11,411 nt of DNA, taken from NCBI GenBank assembly GCA_964558505.1, contig CAZLEI010000036.1, forward strand, positions 1 to 11,411. The letters run 5' to 3'. This DNA comes from CAYMPW01 sp964558505 (lineage in GTDB: Archaea > Thermoplasmatota > Thermoplasmata > Methanomassiliicoccales > Methanomethylophilaceae). Under the pieces are notes generated by a model. The model worked only from the letters and a program-made list of their open reading frames with translations. It did not search any database and was not told the origin of the DNA. A program made the position numbers and the translations under genes. This document shows positions 1 to 7,650 of this stretch, in pieces (position 1 is the first letter of the stretch; every line of letters starts with the position of its first letter).

Positions 1-66
1 AATATGCAGCAGAAATCACCGGATCGGATTGAAACAGCTGGTTTCCTCAGAGCCATGCCCGCGAAT

Positions 67-77
67 CTGTTATAGCA
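67..77 (+). promoter_or_regulatory. TATA-like element for the helicase gene
   Basis: The bases GTTATAG lie about 27 nt upstream of the ATG at 100, which is the archaeal TATA-to-transcription-start distance. This would give a leaderless mRNA. The element is weaker than the other TATA boxes in the window. The rest of 1-99 holds no recognisable gene; it contains only a weak dyad at 31-45 (GAAAC/GTTTC around AGCTG). Confidence 0.4.
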
Positions 78-99
78 ATGAAGCGAGATACTCCCGCCG

Positions 100-3000
100 A
101 TGGGGTCTGTGGAAGAGATATACCTCGAGCTATACCAGCTCAGAGAGCGCCTTAGGAGAGAGAACGTCTACAAGAACGGCCGCCTGCCGGACATATGCTC
201 GGACGATGCGTTGATCGAGATAACCCAACGCCTTCCTGTGAGGGCGGACGACTTCAGTGCCATCGTGGGATTGGGGCCTAAATTCGTCGACTCCTACGCC
301 CCGGAATTCATCGTCATCACCAAGAAATACGCCAGCGTCCAGTCCAACGGATCGTCCATGGACCGCAGGTCCGCCACCACCCTCCGGGAGCTGGAGAAGA
401 AGCTCATAAACATCAGCAAGGGGAACCGCCTCCTGTTCCAGGCAAAACTGCTCCGCAGGAACGGTTTCGACATGGCCGCGGTCGCGGGATTCGATTTCGA
501 AGGGCTCCTCTTCGGGAGGAAGCGCGCCATGAAGCTGTGCGACTCCACCGACGGAAAGGAGGGCGCCGCGGCATTCTCGATACTGTCGTCCATCATGAGG
601 GAGGTCAACAGAGACCAGAGGGAGAAGGGGCAGTACGACCTGTACATCGGATACCCGTTCGTCGAAGGGCGCCTCCAAAGCGAAGATTTCGACATACGCG
701 CACCGCTGGTCCTGTTCCCCGTCAAACTCGAGAAGGACACCACCCGCATCAATGTGACCAGGGACGATTCCAGGGATCCCGTGTACAACAGCACCCTGGT
801 CCTGGCCAACATAAAGTTCAACAAGACCAACAGGTCGCTCCCCAGCTGCGTCATCGAGGACACCGACGAGAGGACGTTCTGGGAATCCATGCTGCAGTTC
901 TACAGGGAAGAGGGGCTCGCCATCAAGGGAGAAGAAGGGGCGGACATCCTTCCGTTCAGGAACTACCTCATGGGCGAATTCCCCAAATACGGCCCCGGGG
1001 AGATGCACACCGTACAGAGCATGGTCTTGGGGAAATACCCGACGTACTCCAGCTCCATCCAGAGGGACATCGAGGGCCTGGTGGCCAAGAACGAGATAAA
1101 CGGGATACTCAACGACCTGATCGTGGACCTCGACAACGCGGACTTCTACGCTGATTCCCCCGAGCCGATGAGCGCGGAAGAGCTTCGCAGCCGCGGTATA
1201 TCCGCATCCGAATCGGACCTCCTGTACATCAATTCGCTGAACAGCGCCCAGGAGAACGTGCTGACGGCGATAAAAAAGAACGACGAGCTTGTAGTGCAGG
1301 GCCCCCCTGGCACCGGCAAGTCCCAGGTCATAACCGGCCTCATAACATCCGCCGTCAACGACGGCAAGACCGTGCTCATGGTCTCCGAGAAGAAGACCGC
1401 GCTGGATGTCGTGTACTCCAGGATGGGCAACCTCAACCGCTACTGCCTGCTCATCGACGATGTCGCCAACAAGGACCTGTTCTACGGACAGTTGGACAAG
1501 ATGCTGAGCTCCAGCGAGCGCCCGGCGGGGATACTCGACCTGGACCCGGTGTCCGCCAGCATCGACAACGACGTCACCATATTGGACCGCATAGCCGATT
1601 GCATGTACGCCCCCGGCGAATTCGGGATAGAACCGTACAAGATGTACGCCATGGACGAGAAGGTTGATCTCAGCAACAAGAGCGCTTTCGATGCGTACAG
1701 GGCCGTGAAGGAGGGCGTGCCCCCCAGGCTCCTGTCGCTCAAGTACGACGACGTCGTCAAGCTCCATGAGAAATACTCCGACAGCAACCTGATATCCAAC
1801 CTCAAGGACTACGGCGACTGCCTGTCCCGCAGCCCTTGGCTGGGCATGATGAAGCTCAATCTCAGCGATTACAACATCGGGGAGATGAAGGCCGACCTCA
1901 TGGACCTGGAGATGCAGATGATCGATTACAACAGCAAGGGCTTCCTGTCAAGGCTGTTCTCGAAAGGCAAGGTCCAGAGAGAGGCCACCGCCATGCTCGA
2001 CAAGTACTTCGACAATTACAGCCAGAAGCTTGTCGCATCCGTACTCGACGACCCGAAGTCCATGGTGTCCGGACTGAACAGCTACAGCATGTACTCCAGC
2101 CGCGCCACCGTGTACCGCCGCCTGACCCCCGACGAGAAGGTCTACGGTGAAAGCCTGATGTCCATGAAGAGCAGGCTGGACATGCCGTACGCTCGCACCA
2201 ACGACCTCGTGCTGGACCACATAATATCCGAGCATCTGCGCAGTTTCGACTCGTCCAACAAATCGCTGCTCCAGCAGATGCAGGACTTCGACAGCATCAT
2301 CCAGGACATGGACCGGAAGATAACCCAGAAGAGGGACCAGTCCAAGGCCCGCGTGGAGCAGATCCTGGAAGAGGACCTGAGGTACATAACCGAATCCAAG
2401 AGGAAGGGCGACATAATGCGCGTGGTCGACAGCAAGCGCAGATGGAGCCTGAACAAATTCATCAACCGCTATGGCTTCGAACTGTTCAAGGGCATCAAGA
2501 TATGGCTCCTGACCCCGGAGGTTGTGTCCGAGATACTGCCGCTGGAGATGGGGCTGTTCGACCTCCTCATCTTCGACGAAGCATCCCAGATGTACGTCGA
2601 GAAGGGGATCCCGTCGATATACCGCGCGAAGAAGGTCGTCGTCGCCGGGGACCACAAGCAGCTGCGCCCGTCCAGCCTCGGATCCGGCCGCATAGAGTAC
2701 GACGACGAGGAGGCGGAGGAGGAGCTCATGCTCCCTGCCGCCCTCGAAGAGGAGTCGCTGCTGGACCTTGCGCGCGCCAGATACGATTCCATCCTGCTCA
2801 ATTTCCATTACAGGTCGAAATACGAGGAGCTCATAGCGTTCTCCAACTACGCATTCTACAAGGGGAGGCTGTACGTCTCCCCCAACATTGCGCAGCCCGA
2901 GAGGCCGCCGATCGAGATGCACATGGTCGACGGCGTATGGATGAACAAGACCAACACCGCCGAGGCGAAGGAGATAATACGCCTCCTCAAGGAGTTCTTC

Positions 3001-3825
3001 GCCACCCGCAAAGGCGACGAGACCGTGGGCATCATCACATTCAACATAGCACAGAGGGACCATATCAACGACCTTCTGGATGAGGAGTGCTCCAAGGACC
3101 CGAAGTTCGCCTCCGTGGTGAACGAGGAGATGAACCGCACCGAGAACGGCGAGGACATCGGACTGTTCATAAAGAACATCGAGAGCGTCCAGGGAGACGA
3201 GAGGGACGTCATCATGTTCTCCGTCGGATACGCCAAGAACTCGGACGGGAAGCTGATGCAGAGGTTCGGATGGCTGAACAACCAGGGCGGAGAGAACCGC
3301 CTGAACGTCGCTATAAGCCGCTCCAAGAGGAAGATACACATAGTCACATCGTTCGACCCGTCGGAACTCAAGGTGGATGATGCCAAGAACGACGGCCCCA
3401 GGATACTCAAGAAGTACCTGCAGTACGCCAAAGCTGTCAGCGACGGGAACAAGGAATTGGAGAAGATCATCCTCATGTCCTTCGGCGACGACACCGCCGT
3501 GCGCTCCGAATCCTCGGGCACGGATGCTGTGAAGGACAAAGTCTATGATGCACTGGTGGCCAGAGGCTACAGTGTGGAGAAGGACGTGGGCATCGGAGGA
3601 TACAGCATAGACCTCGCCATCAAACAGGACGGCAAGTACATACTCGGCATAGAATGCGACGGACGCCTGTACGCCATGTCCACCAACTCGAGGGAGAGGG
3701 ACTACCACAGGCAGAAATACCTTGAATCCAGGGGCTGGAGGATCCACAGGGTGTGGACCCCGGGGCTGTGGAAGGACCCGGACGCGGAGATAAACAGGAT
3801 AGTAGCCAGTATAGCGAAGAAGTGA
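100..3825 (+). CDS. HRDC-DUF4011-like-SF1 helicase-MTES_1575 nuclease fusion protein
   Basis: This is a cytosolic 1241-residue protein predicted to unwind and cut nucleic acid. Residues about 5-77 look like an HRDC domain (ends of RecQ helicases and RNase D). Residues about 94-320 resemble DUF4011, with LINISKGNRLLF and APLVLFPVKL patches. The SF1 helicase motifs follow: Walker A GPPGTGKS 401-408, DEAS 826-829, GDHKQLRP 850-857, ESVQGDERD from 1028, and RLNVAISRSKR 1067-1077. About 420 residues separate motifs I and II and include a probable coiled coil near 735-790. The C-terminus (about 1150-1241) is a restriction-endonuclease fold with candidate catalytic D1171, E1185 and D1187 and the pattern RD..RQ..L...GW.IHR.W. 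The same domain order, without HRDC, is known from Hhe-type antiphage proteins. Start: an in-frame TGA at 79-81 leaves ATG 100 as the first start, with a TATA-like box 27 nt before it. Fusion and motifs are seen directly; the defence role is inferred. Confidence 0.88.
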   Translation: MGSVEEIYLELYQLRERLRRENVYKNGRLPDICSDDALIEITQRLPVRADDFSAIVGLGPKFVDSYAPEFIVITKKYASVQSNGSSMDRRSATTLRELEKKLINISKGNRLLFQAKLLRRNGFDMAAVAGFDFEGLLFGRKRAMKLCDSTDGKEGAAAFSILSSIMREVNRDQREKGQYDLYIGYPFVEGRLQSEDFDIRAPLVLFPVKLEKDTTRINVTRDDSRDPVYNSTLVLANIKFNKTNRSLPSCVIEDTDERTFWESMLQFYREEGLAIKGEEGADILPFRNYLMGEFPKYGPGEMHTVQSMVLGKYPTYSSSIQRDIEGLVAKNEINGILNDLIVDLDNADFYADSPEPMSAEELRSRGISASESDLLYINSLNSAQENVLTAIKKNDELVVQGPPGTGKSQVITGLITSAVNDGKTVLMVSEKKTALDVVYSRMGNLNRYCLLIDDVANKDLFYGQLDKMLSSSERPAGILDLDPVSASIDNDVTILDRIADCMYAPGEFGIEPYKMYAMDEKVDLSNKSAFDAYRAVKEGVPPRLLSLKYDDVVKLHEKYSDSNLISNLKDYGDCLSRSPWLGMMKLNLSDYNIGEMKADLMDLEMQMIDYNSKGFLSRLFSKGKVQREATAMLDKYFDNYSQKLVASVLDDPKSMVSGLNSYSMYSSRATVYRRLTPDEKVYGESLMSMKSRLDMPYARTNDLVLDHIISEHLRSFDSSNKSLLQQMQDFDSIIQDMDRKITQKRDQSKARVEQILEEDLRYITESKRKGDIMRVVDSKRRWSLNKFINRYGFELFKGIKIWLLTPEVVSEILPLEMGLFDLLIFDEASQMYVEKGIPSIYRAKKVVVAGDHKQLRPSSLGSGRIEYDDEEAEEELMLPAALEEESLLDLARARYDSILLNFHYRSKYEELIAFSNYAFYKGRLYVSPNIAQPERPPIEMHMVDGVWMNKTNTAEAKEIIRLLKEFFATRKGDETVGIITFNIAQRDHINDLLDEECSKDPKFASVVNEEMNRTENGEDIGLFIKNIESVQGDERDVIMFSVGYAKNSDGKLMQRFGWLNNQGGENRLNVAISRSKRKIHIVTSFDPSELKVDDAKNDGPRILKKYLQYAKAVSDGNKELEKIILMSFGDDTAVRSESSGTDAVKDKVYDALVARGYSVEKDVGIGGYSIDLAIKQDGKYILGIECDGRLYAMSTNSRERDYHRQKYLESRGWRIHRVWTPGLWKDPDAEINRIVASIAKK

Positions 3826-3829
3826 TAAT

Positions 3830-4051
3830 ATGAAGGTAGAGCTCAAGATAACCAGGATGCACTGCAACGGATGCGTTGAGAATGTGAGGAAGGCCTTGGA
3901 AGCCACGGACGGCGTCGCTTCGGCGACGGTCGATCTGAAGAAGAAGACCGCCGCGGTGGAGTATTCCGCTCCTGCCGACGAGGATGCCCTTGTGAAGGCG
4001 GTCGAGAGCGCAGGATTCGAGGCGAAGGTCAAGCACGGCCTGTTCTCATGA
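3830..4051 (+). CDS. copZ: CopZ-like copper chaperone (HMA domain)
   Basis: A 73-residue stand-alone heavy-metal-associated domain of beta-alpha-beta-beta-alpha-beta type. The metal site is MHCNGC, with C12 and C15 as the Cu(I)-binding pair. Proteins of this size and fold carry Cu(I) in the cytosol and hand it to a CopA ATPase, and copA follows directly. The ATG lies 4 nt after the helicase stop and no clear Shine-Dalgarno is visible, so translation may be coupled to the upstream gene. The stop overlaps the copA start as ATGA. The domain is similar in pattern to the N-terminal domain of the adjacent CopA (CxxC, then a VxSATV strand), which suggests duplication. The metal could be another soft ion, but the CopA partner argues for copper. 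Confidence 0.87.
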   Translation: MKVELKITRMHCNGCVENVRKALEATDGVASATVDLKKKTAAVEYSAPADEDALVKAVESAGFEAKVKHGLFS

Positions 4052-6258
4052 GGTCCGTATTCAGCATCGGCGGGATGACCTGCTCCGCATGCTCCCAGGG
4101 CCTCGAGCGGGCGCTGAACGCCACAAAGGGCGTGGAATCGGCCACCGTGAACCTTACCTCGGGCACCGCCGCCGTCGTGTTCGACGAGACGGTGATCAGC
4201 GAACGCGATATCGCCAAGGCGGTCAAGAAAGCTGGATTCAAAGTACTTGACGGCCCCGCGGCGGATGCCCCGGAGGCCGTGGGGCGCGACCTGATGGTCG
4301 CCGTCGTGCTGAGCATCGTACTTTTCTATGTCGCCATGGGGCCGATGCTGGGCCTCCCGATCGGGAACCTTGCAGACGACTTCGCACTGTACGCCCTCCT
4401 TCAGACCGCCCTCTGCATCCCCGTGCTGATCGCCGGCAGGCGCTTCTACATCCGCGGATACCCCGCTCTCTTCAGGGGGGCGCCGAACATGGACACGCTG
4501 GTCGCAATCGGCACAACGGCCGCCGTGGCATACAGCATCTGGGTCACCGTCTCCGCGTTGTACGGAGGGGGGCGCATGGACATATACTACGACTCGGCCG
4601 CGATGATAATCGCACTGGTCATGGTCGGCAAGTACCTGGAGGCGCGCAGCCGCAGGAAGACCGGAGATGCCATCCGGAACCTTGCCGATCTGGCACCGAC
4701 CGAGGCCACGGTAATCAGGGACGGGGCAGAGGTCAGGATCCCTGTTTCTGAACTGGCCGTCGGAGATATCGCCGCCGTGCGCCCGGGGGAGCGCATACCT
4801 GCGGACGGCACCGTCGTCTCTGGCTCCGCAGGCATGGACGAGTCCATGGTCACGGGAGAGAGCATCCCCGCCGACCGTGGCCCCGGAGATGCCGTGATAG
4901 GGAGCACCTTGAACACGGACGGCGACCTCAGGATCAGGGTCGATCGCATCGGCGAGGATTCCACGCTGTCTCGCATAATCACCATGGTCAGGGAAGCACA
5001 GGGGACCAAGGCCCCCATAGCCCGCACGGCCGACAGGGCGGCAGGTGTGTTCGTACCTGCGGTCATGACAGTGGCGGCATTGTCGTGCATCATCTGGCTC
5101 ATGGCAGGGCGCAGCATGGAGTTCTCCCTGACGGTCTTCATATCCGTGCTGGTCATATCCTGCCCATGCGCGCTTGGGCTCGCCACGCCGCTGGCGATAG
5201 TCGTCGGCACCGGCAAAGGGGCAGAGCACGGGATACTCTACAAGGATGCGGCATCGCTTGAAGCATCCGGGCGCGCGGAGATCGCGATACTCGACAAGAC
5301 GGGCACCGTGACCACCGGGGAACTGAGGGTATCGGACGTGCTGGCATTCGGTGTATCCGAGGAGACCCTCGTACGTTTGGCCGGATCGGCCGAGAAGGGG
5401 TCGTCCCACCCTGTGGGAAAGGCGATCGCCGATATGTGCTCGGACCCTGCACCCGCCGCGGATTTCATATCCCATACGGGCGGCGGGGTCTCCTGCACCG
5501 TCGATGGGAAGAAGGTCGTGGTCGGGAATGCCGGATTGATGCGCTCGAACGACATACGCACGACAGGATCGGAGGATGCATACGAACGCCTCACCGGGCA
5601 GGGGAAGACGGCTGTTTTCATCTCGGCCGACGGAGAACTCGTGGGCATGATCGCCGTCGAGGACACCGTGAAACCCGATGCCGCGGCAGCCGTAGGTTCT
5701 CTTCGCACCATGGGGATCCGCACGATGATGGTCACCGGGGACAACCCGCGCACTGCAGGGGCCGTCGCGGCCGCTGTGGGCATAGACGAGGTGAGGTCCG
5801 AGGTCATGCCCGAAGGCAAGGCCGACATCGTGGACGGAGTGCGCGCAGAAGGCATGACCGTCATGGTTGGCGACGGCATCAACGATTCTGTTGCCCTGGC
5901 CCGCGCGGACGTGGGCATCGCCATCGGCTCAGGCACCGACATCGCCGTGGAATCCGCGGACGTGGTGCTCATGAACGACGGGCTGTCCAACGTCCCGGCC
6001 GCGCTTGAGATCGGCAGGGCGACGATGCGCACCGTGAAACAGAACCTGTTCCTGGCGTTCTGTTACAACGCTGTCTGCATCCCCATCGCCGCAGGGCTCC
6101 CGTACGCATTGGGCGTTCCAATGATCCACGGCATGCCCATGCTAGCCGCGGCTGCGATGTCGCTGTCGTCGGTCTCGGTCGTACTGAACGCGCTCAGGCT
6201 CAGAAGATTCAAGCCGGATTCGCTTGCGGTCCCCGAGGACGGCCCCGGTGACCTCTAA
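4048..6258 (+). CDS. copA: Cu(I)-exporting P1B-1-type ATPase CopA
   Basis: A 736-residue membrane pump that uses ATP to move Cu(I) out of the cytosol. An N-terminal HMA domain (MTCSAC, C12 and C15) is followed by about eight membrane segments: near 81-100, 112-130, 146-172, 183-197, 332-351, 356-380, 664-690 and 695-715. The P-type ATPase marks are all present: TGE 269-271 in the actuator, CPC 372-374 in the transport site, phosphorylated D416 in DKTGT, HP 454-455 in the nucleotide domain, and GDGIND 608-613. The transport residues Y673-N674 and M704-S705 with S707-S708 assign it to subgroup 1B-1 (Cu(I)/Ag(I)). The start overlaps the copZ stop by 4 nt (ATGA), which suggests termination-reinitiation. 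Its last 117 nt are antisense to the 3' end of the Dph6-like gene. No copper-responsive regulator is visible nearby. Confidence 0.96.
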   Translation: MRSVFSIGGMTCSACSQGLERALNATKGVESATVNLTSGTAAVVFDETVISERDIAKAVKKAGFKVLDGPAADAPEAVGRDLMVAVVLSIVLFYVAMGPMLGLPIGNLADDFALYALLQTALCIPVLIAGRRFYIRGYPALFRGAPNMDTLVAIGTTAAVAYSIWVTVSALYGGGRMDIYYDSAAMIIALVMVGKYLEARSRRKTGDAIRNLADLAPTEATVIRDGAEVRIPVSELAVGDIAAVRPGERIPADGTVVSGSAGMDESMVTGESIPADRGPGDAVIGSTLNTDGDLRIRVDRIGEDSTLSRIITMVREAQGTKAPIARTADRAAGVFVPAVMTVAALSCIIWLMAGRSMEFSLTVFISVLVISCPCALGLATPLAIVVGTGKGAEHGILYKDAASLEASGRAEIAILDKTGTVTTGELRVSDVLAFGVSEETLVRLAGSAEKGSSHPVGKAIADMCSDPAPAADFISHTGGGVSCTVDGKKVVVGNAGLMRSNDIRTTGSEDAYERLTGQGKTAVFISADGELVGMIAVEDTVKPDAAAAVGSLRTMGIRTMMVTGDNPRTAGAVAAAVGIDEVRSEVMPEGKADIVDGVRAEGMTVMVGDGINDSVALARADVGIAIGSGTDIAVESADVVLMNDGLSNVPAALEIGRATMRTVKQNLFLAFCYNAVCIPIAAGLPYALGVPMIHGMPMLAAAAMSLSSVSVVLNALRLRRFKPDSLAVPEDGPGDL

Positions 6259-6894
6259 GGTCCCATTGTCCTTCTTCCAGACCGCTTCCGACTCTGTTAT
6301 CTCCACGGGACGGGAATGCATGGGGGAATCCAGCGTCATGGACTCGTACTCCCCTCCTTCGCCGATTATGCTTATGCCGTATTTCTCCCTGAGCGAACGG
6401 AGATCCTTCGCCGCCGACTCGTCGATGGGGCGGCCGAGCCATGAACTGTCGAGTCCTTCCGCGAAGCATCCCACGATTATCGCCCTTATCCCGGATCCGA
6501 GGAGCTCGGCCAGCACGATGTCCTGGTCCTTCCGCCACAACGGAGATATCACCTTCAGGTCAAGGTCCCCGCAGACCATGTTCATGCGGTCCCACTGGTA
6601 GTCGGACCAGACCGCCCCGGTGACGACGCCTTCGACATCCAGGTCCTTCAGCGCCTCCCTGAGGCCGGCCATGTCGCCCTCCTCGGTGCCCGTGCTCCCC
6701 GCTGTGATCAAAGGCAGCCCCATGGATTCCGCCATCAGGGGGACCACGCCCAGGTTCGGGGTGTGGAATATCCACGATGCCCTGTCCTCCGGGATTATGT
6801 TGACCATGCACGTTATCTCATGGCCCATCTGCTCTGCAAGGTACATCGCGAACGTCGAGTCCTTGCCTCCTGAATACAGCGCCGCCAGCCTCAT
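6142..6894 (-). CDS. dph6: Diphthine-ammonia ligase (Dph6-like ATP pyrophosphatase)
   Basis: The N-type ATP pyrophosphatase family to which Dph6 belongs amidates diphthine to diphthamide on the EF-2 histidine, the last step of diphthamide synthesis. The 250-residue protein has the PP-loop SGGKDS at 8-13, a conserved WLGRPID at 152-158 and GEGGEYES at 178-185, all typical of the MJ0570/Dph6 group. The start at 6894 is preferred over the ATG at 6927. It puts the PP-loop close to the N-terminus as in the family, and the TTATTAA element at 6918-6924, centred 27 nt upstream, would then serve a leaderless mRNA; the longer start would lie upstream of it. Residues from about 213 on are encoded opposite copA, and the last 28 or so are Arg-rich and look like translated antisense. 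The family usually ends near 220-230 residues. The stop is TAG, the only amber stop in the window. Confidence 0.87.
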   Translation of the reverse strand: MRLAALYSGGKDSTFAMYLAEQMGHEITCMVNIIPEDRASWIFHTPNLGVVPLMAESMGLPLITAGSTGTEEGDMAGLREALKDLDVEGVVTGAVWSDYQWDRMNMVCGDLDLKVISPLWRKDQDIVLAELLGSGIRAIIVGCFAEGLDSSWLGRPIDESAAKDLRSLREKYGISIIGEGGEYESMTLDSPMHSRPVEITESEAVWKKDNGTLEVTGAVLGDRKRIRLESSEPERVQYDRDRRQRHRSRG

Positions 6895-6917
6895 GCCCGG
6901 AAGGATTATCTGCACCC

Positions 6918-6924
6918 TTATTAA
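6918..6924. promoter_or_regulatory. Shared TATA element between divergent dph6 and creatininase genes
   Basis: The AT-rich TTATTAA (TTAATAA on the other strand) is the only TATA-like sequence between the divergent starts. Its centre (6921) is 27 nt from the minus-strand ATG at 6894 and 25 nt from the plus-strand ATG at 6946. Both distances fit archaeal TBP/TFB start placement for leaderless mRNAs, so one element may serve both directions. Confidence 0.55.
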
Positions 6925-6945
6925 CATCCCGCACGATTAAGGCCC

Positions 6946-7650
6946 ATGCGCATCGAGGAGATGACCGCCGAGGCTTGGGCATCGGCCGTCAAGGAAGACC
7001 CCGTGGTCATAGTGCCATGGGGCGCGGTGGAGGCCCACGGGCGCCATCTGCCGCTGGGAAGCGATACATACCAACCGCAGTTCGTCGCGGACGGCGTGGC
7101 GGCCAGGATGCACAATGTACTGGTCGCTCCTGCCGTGCCATACGGCAACCATTCATCCACCAAGAACATGCCCGGGACCATCTGCCTCGGGTTCGATACC
7201 GTCAGATCGCTGGCCGAGGACATCCTCGACAGCCTGATAGCTCATGGCGCCAGACGTTTCGCGGTCATAAGCGGGCACGCGGGCAACGCGCACCTGGCCG
7301 CTCTCAACGAGGCCTGCCGCAACGTTGTCTCCAGACACGATGTCAAGATACTGTGCTTCTCGGACTACTACATAGCCGCGAAGCACCCGGAATGCCAAAA
7401 ACTGAAGGATGACGGACATGCGGGGATGCTTGAAACATCCAGGATCCTGGGCATCCGCCCCGACCTCGTATCCGATGAACGCCCCCGCGGAGAGTTCTTG
7501 AGCCAAGGATACCTCGTGGTCAGGGATGCCAGCATCTGCTTCCCGGATTGGATGGAGGGCGATTCGTCCGCTTCGTCACCGGGATTCGGCAAGATGATAA
7601 ACGACTTCGTCATTGACGAAGTGATCAGGATGATAGAAAATGACCTCTGA
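6946..7650 (+). CDS. Creatininase-family amidohydrolase, possible ArfB-type formamide hydrolase
   Basis: A 234-residue metal-dependent amide hydrolase. The family's metal ligands can be matched: E29 and H31 in the GAVEAHGRHLPLGSD stretch, D40, H111 in SGHAGN, and E163 in GMLETS. Archaeal members include ArfB (MJ0116), which deformylates the product of archaeal GTP cyclohydrolase III in F420 and riboflavin synthesis; that is the most likely role in a methanogen, but no motif here separates it from creatininase-like or MftE-like enzymes. It shares its upstream region with dph6 and starts 25 nt after the TATA centre, so a leaderless mRNA is likely. Its 3' end overlaps the rpiA start by 11 nt, so the two are probably co-transcribed. 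The family call is firm and the substrate is not. Confidence 0.85.
   Translation: MRIEEMTAEAWASAVKEDPVVIVPWGAVEAHGRHLPLGSDTYQPQFVADGVAARMHNVLVAPAVPYGNHSSTKNMPGTICLGFDTVRSLAEDILDSLIAHGARRFAVISGHAGNAHLAALNEACRNVVSRHDVKILCFSDYYIAAKHPECQKLKDDGHAGMLETSRILGIRPDLVSDERPRGEFLSQGYLVVRDASICFPDWMEGDSSASSPGFGKMINDFVIDEVIRMIENDL

Noticed and set aside
31..45. Dyad GAAAC-AGCTG-GTTTC in the helicase leader
   Set aside because: It is only a 5-bp stem, common by chance; a single copy gives no support for a repeat array or operator.
130..1767. 545-codon antisense open frame opposite the helicase N-terminal half
   Set aside because: It has the same cause; the product is Val/Gly/His-rich without domain marks, and the helicase is the clear coding strand.
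1948..5475. Very long antisense open frame (about 1175 codons) opposite the helicase 3' end and copA
   Set aside because: Codon bias in a GC-rich genome leaves this antisense frame open. It has no recognisable motif, is low in complexity and runs opposite two strongly supported genes.
6895..6927. Upstream ATG at 6927 for the Dph6-like gene
   Set aside because: It adds 11 residues before the conserved N-terminus and would place the start upstream of the probable TATA element.
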